Assembly (NCBI RefSeq): GCF_000003815.2
Contig: NC_049990.1
Span: 9,353,115 to 9,417,114 of the forward strand
Length of the DNA stretch: 64,000 nucleotides
From: Branchiostoma floridae
Lineage: Eukaryota > Chordata > Leptocardii > Amphioxiformes > Branchiostomatidae
Direction: 5' to 3'
Made by a program: the position numbers and the translations under genes
The notes under the pieces: generated by a model
Databases searched by the model: none
What the model was told of the DNA's origin: nothing
What the model saw: only the letters and a program-made list of their open reading frames with translations
In this document: positions 10,435 through 22,024 of the stretch, piece by piece
Position numbering within the stretch: the first letter of the stretch is position 1
Layout of the letters: every line of letters begins with the position of its first letter

Positions 10435-13400
10435 TTAGATGCCTTCGTCATCATACAGAGGGTTAATCTCATACTCGAGTTTTGTGTGGCCAGTGACAGG
10501 CTCTCTCTTCCGGTAGCAACTCCACCAGGTGACAGCCAAAATTATGATAATGACAACGACAAGACATAACACGACTGGAAGGGCAACTCGTAAAGCTAAG
10601 CGTGATGGTGGTGGTGGTGGTATGGTCTTTGCTGTTGCAGTCGTTTTCGATGACGTCAACTGTGTTGTCACCGAAGGCAGTAGTGTTGGCATCTGGTGTG
10701 TTGTCAATGGCATTGCTTCTGAAAATGATGACACCCCAAAAGAATTCGTCATATCTAGGGAATATCGTTGGTTGGACTTGGCATATACATAAGCTGCATG
10801 CAATTAACCTTCTAAGTTCTAACAACGGTGTAATCCTACAAACAGTACAAATTTGCTTCCAACAGCCACTTTAGCAAAGTGAAGGTTAAATTTAGCCCAT
10901 ATCATAACAAGTAACGACTTACCGTCACAGAACTGTCCCGTCCTCCCATCCGGGCACTTACAGGCGCCGTTTAGGGTGTGGCAGGTCGCGTTGTCAGGGC
11001 AACTGCAGTTCTGTTCGCATTGGCCGCCAAATTTTCCTTCTGGGCAACCTAGTTGTTCGCAAGACAAACAGGAAATCAAGGTTATGGGTAGTGCGTTGGC
11101 CCATAGGCATTTCTATCGTATTGAGGTAGGTTTCGCAACAGACAACTTGACGATTAATCAAACTTTAGAAATATTCTACTCTTCTTTAGGAAACGTGACC
11201 CAAACACTTTGGTCACGTGGCCTTGCCGATACTGCAGTTGATATCTAGATACTAACGGTAGGATCTTTGTAGTCTCTACCAGACTCAATGGTTCGCACGA
11301 AAAATAATAGAGGCCAAATACATTTAGATACGTATTTGTTTCAATGTTTTCTATTCACGGAAAGGTTTGGTAGAGACTGGGGTCTCTACTCCGCGTCGGA
11401 CCAGGTACTCACCGAGATAGTAGATTTTTATGGTGACATCTTCAACACTGAAAACCCCCAGCGTCGCATAGCAGTTCACCGCCACTGTGGGTGTGGCCGA
11501 ATAAACGTGCTGAAAACGTGCGATCAGGAGGGTACGTCTGTCACTAGGGGAGCCCCAGTCAAACCACTCCGACGGGACGTTTTCGTCAACGGTCAAGTAC
11601 GCTCTGGAAACGTTCTGGAAGTATTGAGGTGTTATACTAAACGTTAGTCTTAAATTTGTGCTTTCAAGTCAAATGGGATTGTGCGTATTTTATCAGCCTC
11701 GCATTTTCACACCTTGGAAAATTGAGAAAGTACGGCAACGTTGTAGTATGACACTGCAATGCAACATGGATATCAAGAATACATGAATGTAATGCAAAAG
11801 TCCCAAAACCCAACGTTTGGGAGGAGCAGTAGCATTACCCAGTGTACTTCCAAAGACGGCAGATGGGTGGCGTTGTTCGGTAAAGGGTCGCACCCATACT
11901 CTGGCACAAGATTGTGAGGATCAATCCAGACCAGCTGAGATTGAAGTTTCCCTTCCACCATGGCGTAAAATGTCATTCCATCTGCGCAATAACATGTCAG
12001 TTTGATGTCAGTGGGGCTACAAGGTCACAATTTACTGGCTGTATCTGTATCTATATAGCCGGTATAACCGCCGGTATAACCGCCCTTCGGCGTAACACAT
12101 CAGCTTCGCAGGCACGCGGGGCGGCAACAGCTGGTTATATTACACTAAACGACCCGTCACTCGTCGCTCTATTCGTAGATTCGTAAACTCAAGAAAGGAA
12201 GACTATGAGACGAAATAGCACCATTCCAAACGATTTAATAGGCATTGCCGAAGTATGGATGTATAAGTGCTGATCGCGACTGTCAATCAATGTGAAAAAA
12301 TGGTCAATAGAAGGGTGAGATTTGCTAGACGTACTAACGGTGGGTGGGGCTTCAGAACCTGATGATGCCTATTCTCCAAGCAGAGGTTAGGCTGTTTTGG
12401 TTTTAATTTTGATCGGGCGTTTTGATCAGGCTTTCTCTATTGTTCTGTTTTCTTTATGTCTAATAGCCTTAGGCAAAATAGAAAACCCGATAAAAACGCA
12501 TAAAAAACGTAAGAAAACAGCCGGAGCCTAATTTCTGATTGAAGAGTAAATGATGGACCTACATGTGTCATTGACGGTGACGTGGACGTACTTCACCCAA
12601 TGGTCGTAATCCTCGTCTCTGTTATCGGTCAGGTTTTTGGGGTCATTGTCCCCGAGTTGGTAACCCATGACGAACGGAAACCTCTGGAAGGAAAAAAAAA
12701 TTGTGATTTATTCTGCAGCATGCGATTCATTAAGGAACTTGATTGATACATTATCCACTCAATCAAAACAAATATAGTTTTGAGCACGAACTTCCGTGCA
12801 TTAAAATCTTCTTTTTTTTCTGCAAGGGTCTACTTACATCCGATTCGCTAGATGAAGGCGCCACACCTTCTTTTCAAAGCCGAATTGTGACGTCATATAG
12901 GAGGTTAGCTGGTCACCAAAAGGAATACTGCCTTTCTTGATGAAGCTATTTAGCATTAATGCTACGTTATCTACTAAAAGTAACTCGTCAGCAAAGTTAG
13001 TGTTTGAAACAGCTGCAGCTGGTGCATGAGCATATATTTGACCGTTACGTTCTCTGGAAAATTTCTATTCTATTTCTTTTCTCATTTCCGTTACATTATT
13101 TTAGGTACGGGAGTAATTTCAGAAATCAATGGAATTTTTCTGAATGCTTTCTTTCCTTTATTCTTTCTGTTGTCTTTCTTTCTATTTTTCTTTCTTTTTC
13201 TTTCTCTTTTTTGTATGTCTTTTTGCCTGTCCAACTTTTCGGCATTTTGCTCAACAAACCAACGCACGTGTCCATCGTTTTCCTCTCTTGCCGGCATGTT
13301 ACATGTTGGGTCAAAATGGCGAGAATTCTGTGGAAATAAAAGACAGAAGTGTAGCTGTATGAATGAGCGTTGGTCTATACTTATAAGTACATGTGGATGT

Positions 13401-14154
13401 ACATCTATATACATATGTGCTGAGCTAGGGCTCCCTTGGAAATCAGTTACTACGTTAACTGAAGGGACTACCCTAAAGATCAATGAATAAATAAATTACA
13501 TGGTAATAAAGCGGAAAATAGCATTTTTGCGGAAGTTTTCCCGAAAGAATAACGGAAGGGGAAGTGAAATTTCTTCACAGAAGTCAAATCTGACATCCGC
13601 TTTCGGATAAATAATGAACATAAAAGATCGACCCAATGTGGACCAGAATTGAAGAATATACACTAACAAAGTTTTTGGTTGAAAAATATTGAAAGATAAA
13701 CTCGATAAGGACACAATTAAACGTATTTCAGCTGGAGCGTGGATTGATAAAAAATATATACCGTAATGTCAGTGACAGAGCCTTTTTAGAAATACATGTA
13801 AACTCGTTCAAATTATTAGAAATACGGTACTTACCCCGGAATTCTTCAATTCATCAACAGTACCGAGAGCTAAACCTGGATATTTTGGAATACACACAAT
13901 ATACAATCAAATAAGAGGAACGAACTATACTGCAAAAATAGCATACACTATCAATTTCCATTGTCGTTGTTTAAAAAGCTGCGATCATCATTGCAGTACG
14001 ATTTTCTCCATTCAAACCTTGTAGAACGAAGTACGAGGAAGAACATGGTATTACGTAAAAGGGTACCCTTCAATCTTTGCATCTGTGATCAGAAATTCAC
14101 TAGCTCACCTGTCCACAGGAGGAACACAAAAAGGATGGCTGAAAACGCTGCCAT
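10435..14154 (-). CDS. Gene B: EGF-containing single-pass membrane protein with NPLY cytoplasmic motif
   Basis: Exons read on the minus strand: 14154-14109, 13012-12838, 12681-12563, 11981-11839, 11614-11413, 11048-10923 and 10718-10435, giving 364 aa. Exon 1 is a signal peptide (MAAFSAILFVFLLWT). Residues about 74-228 form an unidentified extracellular module paralogous to one in gene A. Residues 229-270 are one EGF-like domain (GCPEGKFGGQC to CDG). A Thr-rich stalk then leads to a TM helix at about 311-333, a short basic stop-transfer YRKRE, and a 25-residue tail with NPLY at 356-359, the NPxY class of PTB-binding or endocytosis motif. A candidate small exon near 13875-13831 (GLALGTVDELKNSG) fits the phase only if the weaker GTACCG donor is used (45 nt); with the stronger GTAAGT donor it breaks the frame, so it is left out. 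Likely a cell-surface adhesion or receptor protein; ligand unknown. Confidence 0.75.
12370..12548. mobile_element. Palindromic MITE, family CTCCAAGCAGAGGTT (copy 2)
   Basis: Begins TATTCTCCAAGCAGAGGTTA and ends with a diverged arm GATTGAAGAGTA. Internal arms contain ATCGGGCG and CCCGATAAAAACGC. ATGATG occurs just outside both ends (12362-12367 and 12550-12555), a possible partial target duplication. It lies in a gene B intron about 14 bp from the exon ending at 12563. Confidence 0.65.
13144..13217. repeat. Polypyrimidine (CTTT-rich) tract in gene B intron
   Basis: Almost pure C/T sequence with TTTC and TTCTTT units. It produces long apparent open frames on both strands that are compositional artefacts. 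Confidence 0.8.
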
Positions 14155-14882
14155 GTTGCGCAGGACTAGAACTGTTTTGCGGTGCGCCCTTGTGGAAGGT
14201 GATACAATAAGGAAGTGGTCATTGTCCCTTGACTTTAGGGAAATGTTAATGATCAAACAGGCGCGACGTTTGTGGAAGCAAGCGTGGGTGTCAAAGCCTC
14301 CGTCGCTCAGGAAGTATATCGACGACAAGTCTTTGAGATCTAGATTAAAGACGTTTTCTGTAGTATTAGATATACGGCTTAACTGGTTCAGATACAGAAT
14401 CAACAGAAACATGCACTGATGAAGCTTTATTAATGAAAAAATTATATCAACTCTGGTACAGATTATCAGATACAGACTTAACAGAAACATGCAATTATGA
14501 ACAAAAAATTACATCAACTTTTTCACTGTCTTAACTACGAAATAGAAAATGACATAAGTCTCAAAGTTCTACATGTACATGTACGTACCAAGGAGGTTTT
14601 AAAAAAAGGATTTTTTAACCTCCTTGTACGTACTAAACACAAGGTCTCCCTATAATCTTATTGCTAAACAGTAAAGGCTAACCTAAGTACATTTGTAGAT
14701 CAGCAGTACCTTATTACAACCAGGCTATTATCTTTTCTTAAAACTTTTCACCATATTTAAAAAACAAAGACAAATCTTATGTCACACTTGAGTAACTTTT
14801 GCAATATTTATGTATCTACCTTAACTTGATACGTACTTTCGGCACACGTGTTACATGCTATCTACCATTTTATAAATTGAAT

Positions 14883-15095
14883 ACTGTAACTGCATTAAAG
14901 TTCGCGGGGATCTAATTTCCCAGTAACGGGAAAAGGACATTTCGCGGTGGCTTTAAGTTCGCGGTAGCACCATGCACTGTAGTCTCTTACTGCCTCGGAA
15001 AAATGTTTACGGTGGTCTTAAATTCGCGGTGAAGCAGCCACCGCGAAAACCGCGAACATTAAACTACCGCGAAAGTTTCTGCATTTACAGTAACT
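14883..15095. mobile_element. CpG-rich palindromic MITE between genes A and B, TA-flanked
   Basis: The left end TACTGTAACTGCATTAAAG and the right end CTTTCTGCAT then TTACAGTA (in reverse) are related inverted termini. The body repeats 'ttcgcggt' and 'accgcgaa' in inverted arrangement. TA at both outer edges suggests a TA-targeting (mariner-like) non-autonomous element. It occupies most of the 1.06 kb between gene B's start and gene A's stop. Confidence 0.55.
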
Positions 15096-15215
15096 ATATA
15101 AAGGCACTTGAACTAATATGATAAGGGTTGGATATATAAAGCCCCTCAAATACTATGAAAACTCAAGTTTGTTACGATCCGTATAATGCTGCGCGCACAT
15201 GAAGTGCCAGCCAAG

Positions 15216-18200
15216 CTAAACGTATTCATTCTCAACAGCTCCCCTAGCGGTCAGGTGAACGAACTGCACGCTGCGTTTCTTCACATCCGGGACACTCCTG
15301 GAACGGCCCGCTGTGGGGACTGCCTTGCCGTCTTTGCGCTTGCGCCGACTAATCTCACACATGGTAGCCATGGCAACGATGAGGCTGAGCGCCAGAGCGC
15401 TCATGATGTACAAAGCAATGGTTTCTCCTGCCAAAAAAATAGATACATTGAATTATAGTTTATCTGCCATATTGAATTTTCAGCAACATTTAGACGTTTC
15501 ATCAATAAAGAGTGAAATAAACCTAATTAGAATATAATTGAATGTTAAATAGCAATGATTCGAATGAAACATTTATCTATTCTAGGCATAAGAGATGCCA
15601 TGTCATAAAAGAATCGTATTAACCTTAACCAACAAACTGATGATTGGATGCTTTCTCGTTTATTTGACATGCAGCCATAAGAAAACGTTACGATTTCCTA
15701 CCCCAACATATGTTTTGATTCACAATCCACACTAAGACTCGTGCACATACACAATAGAAAGAAAAAGACACCGATGAGAGATAAACAACCGTACCGCTGT
15801 AGGGACGTTCTTGTAAGAAACAGCTGACGCAATCTGGACTGAAGATTCCTGCAAAAAATGGGGATATTGTAAGTCACATTTAAGTTACCTTTCTTAAGTT
15901 TGTTTCTACTGACACCACTTGTCGTTTGCGTCCTGTCATATCCCTGTGCATGAAGGTAAAGATTCCGACAAAAAAAATGTAAGTTGGGGATATTGCAAGT
16001 CACATTATTTTTAAAGTTACTTTCTTAAGTTTGTTTCTGGCGAAACCACTTGTCTTTTGCTTCCTTTTATATCCTTCTACATGAAAGTAAAGCTTAATTT
16101 TCCTATCCTCTACGATGTGTGTTGAAATCAAAGCCTAAAACTTGAAAACCATGACGTTCAACTGACCTTCGAGTGCAACCTGAGCGGACTCACGGTACAA
16201 CTTCCCACTACTGGTGACGTATGCGCATGCGTACTCTCCGGAATCGTCCAAAGTGGAGATGTTTGCGATGATGGTCGAGTTCACGAAAGTTCTGTGTCAA
16301 AATAAATGTGAGATTTTTAAATTGAGACCAAGTTTCTTTTCTTCTTGTAGTACAGTAGAAGCCGCTTAATTGCATGGCTTATTTGCCAGTGAACTTCGTG
16401 CAATTATCCGGCTGGTGCAATAATGCGAAGTTATCCAGCTGGACCGCACCGGTTTGGGATTTGGGGATCCCGTGCAGTTAACAGAAGTGTGCGGTAATCC
16501 GTCATGCAATTAACTGGCTTGTACTGTATATAATTATCTTCAAGTAAACTAAAAGAAAGGAAAGTATTGCTCATATTTCAAACAGTACCTCTTCATAACG
16601 ACGTCGAAGCCTCGTGACATCATGATCTTCATCCCGTCGCTAGGCAACAGCTGTTTACCGTTCCGCGCCCACGCGAAGGTGCTGCTGGGATCGATGTTGA
16701 GGACGGCACAGCTGATCTGTACCGTCTGACCTGGCATGACGTCATTATTGTCTGCAGAGATGACAATCTTTGGATCCTCTGAAACATAGATATTCATAGA
16801 GTGACATTGACATTGACATTGCGAAAATTGTGAAAAGATTCCACGAAACTTTGAAAAAAATACTTTATCGATATCACATGCTTGTTCCGTCTCATCTCCA
16901 AGCAGAGGTTTGGTTCCGGTTGTTTTTGACGTTTTTTAGTCTTTATTTGTCGGCCTTTCAATTTTGTATTGTATCTTGTATTGTCAAAACACACGGAAGA
17001 TACAATATAAAATAGAAAGCTCGATAAAAACGGCTAAAAAAACACATAAAAAGCAGCCGAAGCCTAACCTCTGCTTGGAGAGTACGTTCCGTCACAAATA
17101 TATGAATGATTCAGCAAAACACGTTCTGATGAATAAAAGACTTACTGATGTCGCATGCTCGCCCCTTCCATCCATCCGGGCACTTGCAGGCCCCGTTGAA
17201 AGGATGACAACTGCCGCCATTTTGACACACGCAGACGTTTCTACATGACCCTCCGTAGTAACCATCCGGACAACCTAAGAGATATATGTGCGCCAGTACG
17301 ACATCGAAATGTTAAATACAAAAAGCGTGTATTTCATAAACGCGTTTACAGGGAAAGGAAATTTCACATAATTAAGAAAATAGCCTTTTCCATCACACTA
17401 GTACTGTAATATCTAGGTAGCTTTGCGATAAACGTTTACGATACATTTGCTCATCCATGGACAGTTCATGATAAATCTATATAAATCAATTTTGTCTTTG
17501 ACTTTCTGCAAGTGAGTCAAAATCAATGCGCGTGAAAATGTTTATCCGCTAAGTTCGTTTCTTTTGTATGATACGTATACAGTAGAAACCGTTTAATTGC
17601 ACATCCCATTTGCCATTGTATTTTGTGCTATAGCTATTATCTGGGCGGTGCAATAATGCGAAGTTATCCAGCTGGACTGCACCGGTTTGGGATTTTGGTA
17701 TTCCGTGCAATTGACAGAAGTGTGCGGTAATCCGTTGTGTAATTAACTGGTTTCTACTGTACAAATTTGCGCTTCTCACCGATGGGATCGAAGGCGAGCT
17801 TCCCTTGAAATTTGACCGAGAATCCCGTAGCCGTTTCAAACTCCAGTGTACAGTCCAACACTGGAGGGTCCTCCGTCATGAGGTCCGTCATGTCCACTTC
17901 AAAAAGGACGTGCCTTCGGTCGCTGTAGTTTGACTTTGGGGGATAGGCAAACCACTGCGGGTCAATGGCGCCATCTTGCGGGCGGTCGTACGATGCATTC
18001 TGTTAGCGAAGAAAATGACTGTTATTTGTATCATGTACAATCGTTGAGCAATAAAGTTCATTCATACATTAAGGGGCATTTCTCATAAGTTTGGTGGGGC
18101 GGGGTAAAGATCACTATATGTCTAGAGGTGTATTCGTGAAAAAGAAGAGGAAGGGCTTACACGAGTAAGGGAGAAGAAAAAGAGGATATTTTCGTCTTGC

Positions 18201-21200
18201 CTCCGGTCCCAAAAAGAAGCAAGGTGAAACAATAAAGAGAGGTAGTCATCTGTGTTGCTTTTCTATGATCTCCAAAAAGAAAGAATTCGAATCATAACAT
18301 TTTTTAGTTCCCCTGTCCACCCATAGTTGATCTTACATCCCAACATCTGCTTGGAAGTTGCAATTCTATATCATATGGCGAAATTGAAATCATTACCCAG
18401 TAGGGGGTCGCGGTCAGGGCGCCTCTTGCTGGGTTTTTGACATTCGTGCACGAAAAGTGGAAAACTGGCGTCGTGCCCGGAGGTATCTGCGTGGTCAGGA
18501 ACTTATCCCTCATGACGGAAAAAACTTTCGCCTGACCTAAAACAGAGGGAGAAACAACTGTCGTCATTTACGGGTATGCAAAACAAACAAACAAACAAAA
18601 AATTGTCCGGTGTGTTTAATATGCCATAAGGCGGTTTACCGGGTATGCAAAACAAACAAACAAACTGTGGCAGACGCGTTTGTCCAAAGAAACGGTTATA
18701 TAATTATGTACGGCAAATCATCGGTAATTCTAGATCTGTTTGTCTTGTTTGGTTGGTTGGTTGGTTTGTCGGAAAACAGATACTTGTAGTTGAATGTGGA
18801 ACTTACACTGGTCGTTATTGAGGGACGCAGATGACCGCTTGCCTTGTGCGTGGCCGTCGCTGTACAGAAGTCTGTAACCAAATATGGAGCTAACTCGCAC
18901 CATAAATGGCCACAACTGCAACGAAATAGAGGAAGACAGATATTTGAAAAATGTTGGTAAACAGATGCGGATGCTTACATCATTTTAATGTACGCATATT
19001 ATCACAATTTTATTTCCTCCTTTCGTACATACCAACGCACGATTCAGCGCATCAGCGAAAAAACAACTAGTTGATCGCGTGCAAGTACCTCAATGGCTGA
19101 CCCCCAGAGGTGTCGCCAAAACTAAAGTACAGCGCTCTCCTAAAACACCATTTACAGCTTTTCAGCCATCTCTATCATAAGAAAGGCACAGTTAAAATCA
19201 AGATACGACAAAATCTGACAGTACATAGATATTAACTTACACTTGAGTCGTTCCTTGCCCGCGGTGGCATGTAACAGGCTGGGTTGAAGGTGGGAGGGTA
19301 TGACGGGTCATCTATCACGGATATTTGCATTCGAAGTTCGACCTATATATAAAAGAAGATAACCAAATCCTTCTTCAGCCATATGTATCCTCCCTTACGT
19401 TTTCAGGATGAGCATAATCCTCTAAGAGGTTTGACGGAGTACGTAGCCTCAAATATGGTGTATGATTCCAGCTTTACTTGAGTATATACCCTCAATAAGT
19501 TGTGATTGTTTGAAAGTTAATTGAAATGCAAATAAGTCAGGAAGGATGCATTTTCATGAAAAGGGATTCTTGATTTTTTTTTTTTTTTTTGAAGTCGAAA
19601 AAAGGAATAAAATGGATTCTCCCTTTAGTTAGTATATTGGAATCTGTTTCTGTTTAATTATTCGTTTTTTTTTACTCACCCCGGTGTGATCGTTGGTCAC
19701 TATGACACCATAGTGCGAGTCAATGTCAAAGTTGAGGTACCTCTTCACGTACAGATTTCCGCTGTCATGGTCAATGGCGAACCGGTCGTCCTGGGGGATG
19801 GGGGCAAAGAGGTATCCATTTAGTGACATTTACTCGGGTCATAAGCAAAAACCTTATCTGGGCAATCGCTTAGTATTGCATTGGTTGCGATATAGATGGG
19901 GAAAATGATAATTGAAGTCACACTTTTTGAATAATGAGATATTCTTGAGATTGATTTGTGTAAAGATCACTGGAATAACTTATTGATTTCTGAATTTCTG
20001 TTATTCATTGTTGATTCATTGTTGTATTGTTGAATGGTGCATGAGTGAGTGAGTGAGTGAGTGAGTCAGTGAGTGAGTCAGTGAGTGAGTCAGTCAGTCA
20101 GTCAGTCAGTCAGTCAGTCAGTCAGTCAGTCAGTAACCACCATAGGTATTTTCTATCCACATTCCCAGCAAAAAAATACCTTGTTTCCGCTCGATATGCG
20201 ATATGGTTGTTTGTCAGTCCCTCCTCTCAGACATACGATCACGTGACCTGGTTCAGCGCTCTGGATGAAAGAAACAATAACGTGTTAACTTAACGTAAAA
20301 TGTGGTCTTCCAATTCATATTATGTCGAACAAGATATATCACAACAGCCATAACTTCAAATACATCTACCATACGGAAAGATTTATTAAATTATCTGAAA
20401 GAAAGTAAAGAACTACAGAAAATTGACGAACCGTGGGGCTTAAAATCATGGTGCCCTTATATTACAGTCTAGTGTAGTCGGTTTCGTGTCTTGATAGATA
20501 ATTATCTAAATCAAGAAGGTTTAAACTTACCTCTAAAACAGCTATGTTGTAGGCTTTCCGTCCTGAAACATTTAATTGTAGAATACTCATTTTTGCTAAT
20601 TTTAACGTTTCAATGTAACGTAGATCATATGAACACTAATGATGGTCATCAACCTGTAGTCGTTTGACATTGACTGTATATATATTCAACCAATAGTTGA
20701 GCATGGTTTCGCCCCAAAGGCGTCGCCAAAACAAAAGATCGACAGCCGAGAGTTTGTTGCACTTGCTGCGCAGTGAACCGTATTAAACTTCCTGTTTACG
20801 CAGTAGCTCTATTGTCGTAAATAGGGAAGAGTTGACACTATCAAATAAAAGGGGGTTACCCTGATAGTTTTCAACTTAGGACGAGAAGAAGACAAATCTT
20901 ATTTGACTTGGGAAAACTGAAGTTACACATCAAGGAAGTATTTCTTAAAGCCAATAAAGGGGCATTCCAAGAATTGAAGGATGGCGGTAACGTCTAAACA
21001 GAAACATGGCACAGGTGAATGAATATGAACAGATATAGAATAATTACCATGGACTTGAGCGGAAAGAATAAGTAATGACAGCACAAGAGAATTAATATAT
21101 AAACAGGAAATGAACAGAGTTTTCAAGAAGTCTAGATCTTTTCCTTTTACGCTTACTTGATTCGTCCCAAATGCAACGTCTATAGCGGAAGTAGGCATTA

Positions 21201-22024
21201 CAAAAGATACACGAGACATTGGGAAGTTTCTCGATGCCGGCTTGTTTATGGCGACGTGTTAGTGACTTTTTTTTTAATTTTGCAGAAACGTCATTGTCAA
21301 CAATTGTGACACTGTGTGTGTTCGTTATCGGTATGACTGTTCTTTTTATGGTTGTGACATTTTAATCGTTGTATATGCCCAGGAAGTCTATAGGACTATC
21401 TAATATCTACGTTCACTACTCTATAGACATCGCACTTTCACACAAATATGCTATACATGATCATTATGTTGATCGTTATGGCACGATCTCACAATGTACT
21501 ATATAATACATTGAACCATTTAATGGCGAAGTTTCTCTCCTCACACTATCTAAACTCTGATCTCTCGGTAGTAAGTCCATTCCTACTAAGTTAGTGTCAC
21601 TAGTGTACATTCTAACACCTAGTTAAGTTTCGGTGATCACATCGGCTTCAGGGACACTTTCTCTATATGCAACTCCTACTAGCACACGTCGTACGATCGT
21701 AAACTTTGGACATTCTTGGAAAAGTCGTGCTGCTCATTCACTGAGAAGATTGCCCTAGGTACTCTTCAAGCAGAGATTAAGCTCCGGTTGTTTTTGACGT
21801 TTTTTTAAGCGTTTTTTTTTTCTTTATCGGGCTGTCTAGGTCACGAGAAATCAAGAAAACAGTACAAAATGGAAAGCCCGATAAAACGCCTAAAAAAATA
21901 ATTAAAAAACAGTCGGAGCCTAACCTCTGCTTGGAGAGTATGTCAATGCACGTATATTCTCACCTGCATAGCAACTGGCAAACAACAGTGTCACGCCTGC
22001 AAATATCTTCAGAAGGTGGTGCAT
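15216..22024 (-). CDS. Gene A: cadherin / unidentified module / EGF / Ig single-pass membrane protein
   Basis: Thirteen exons, all phases consistent: 22024-21964, 20562-20531, 20260-20180, 19790-19680, 19342-19241, 18915-18807, 18536-18397, 17999-17780, 17274-17146, 16778-16589, 16291-16167, 15848-15795, 15427-15216; 521 aa. Residues 1-20 are a signal peptide. Residues about 21-120 form one cadherin-like repeat: YNIAVLE, then DDRFAIDHDSGNLYVKRYLN, HYGVIVTNDHTG and ISVIDDPSYPPTF. Residues 130-285 are an unrecognised module shared with gene B. Residues 286-328 are an EGF-like domain with six Cys (GCPDGYYGGSC to RACDI). Residues 329-433 are an Ig domain with VQISCAV, the core Trp and DDSGEYACAY. 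After a short linker with two Cys come a TM at about 455-474, a basic stop-transfer SRRKRK and a tail ending NEYV. Probably an adhesion or recognition receptor; I know no described family with this domain order. Confidence 0.8.
16351..16528. mobile_element. Pogo/Tigger-like MITE with CAGTAGAAGCC termini (copy 1)
   Basis: Starts TACAGTAGAAGCCGCTTAAT and ends in the inverted arm AATTAACTGGCTTGTACTGTA, with TA on both sides. The body has internal sub-repeats (GTGCAATTATCC, GTGCAATAATGCG). CAGTRRAAYC-type ends with TA target sites are typical of pogo/Tigger elements. Lies in a gene A intron. Confidence 0.65.
16892..17085. mobile_element. Palindromic MITE, family CTCCAAGCAGAGGTT (copy 3), with 8-bp flanking duplication
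   Basis: Starts TCATCTCCAAGCAGAGGTT and ends AACCTCTGCTTGGAGAGTAC. GTTCCGTC lies directly before (16884-16891) and directly after (17086-17093), a perfect 8-bp direct repeat as expected of a hAT-like target duplication. It lies in the intron between the EGF and Ig exons of gene A. Confidence 0.7.
17578..17761. mobile_element. Pogo/Tigger-like MITE with CAGTAGAAACC termini (copy 2)
   Basis: Starts TACAGTAGAAACCGTTTAAT and ends AATTAACTGGTTTCTACTGTA. The interior matches copy 1, for example TGCGAAGTTATCCAGCTGGA. It lies about 19 bp inside the intron from the donor of the gene A exon ending at 17780. Confidence 0.65.
20043..20134. repeat. Tetranucleotide microsatellite (GAGT)n/(CAGT)n
   Basis: About 92 bp of GAGT units grading into CAGT units in a gene A intron, 46 bp from the exon ending at 20180. 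It creates an artefactual Ser-Glu/Ser-Gln open frame. Confidence 0.95.
21769..21940. mobile_element. Palindromic MITE, family CTCCAAGCAGAGGTT (copy 4)
   Basis: Starts GTACTCTTCAAGCAGAGATT and ends CCTCTGCTTGGAGAGTA, with inner arms TTTATCGGGCTG and AAGCCCGATAAAACG. It sits in gene A intron 1, about 23 bp from the donor of the signal-peptide exon. No clear flanking duplication. Confidence 0.65.

Noticed and set aside
13026-13490. 154-codon Phe/Leu/Ser-rich frame and the opposite Lys/Arg-rich frame
   Set aside because: Arises from the CTTT-rich intronic tract and does not resemble a domain. The real gene B exon 13012-12838 ends just beside it.
13831-13875. Small exon GLALGTVDELKNSG in gene B
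   Set aside because: With its best donor it is 41 nt and breaks the frame to the next exon. Only a weaker donor rescues it, so it is recorded as possible but not included.
20057-20293. Ser-Val-Ser-Gln repeat protein
   Set aside because: Translation of the GAGT/CAGT microsatellite in a gene A intron.
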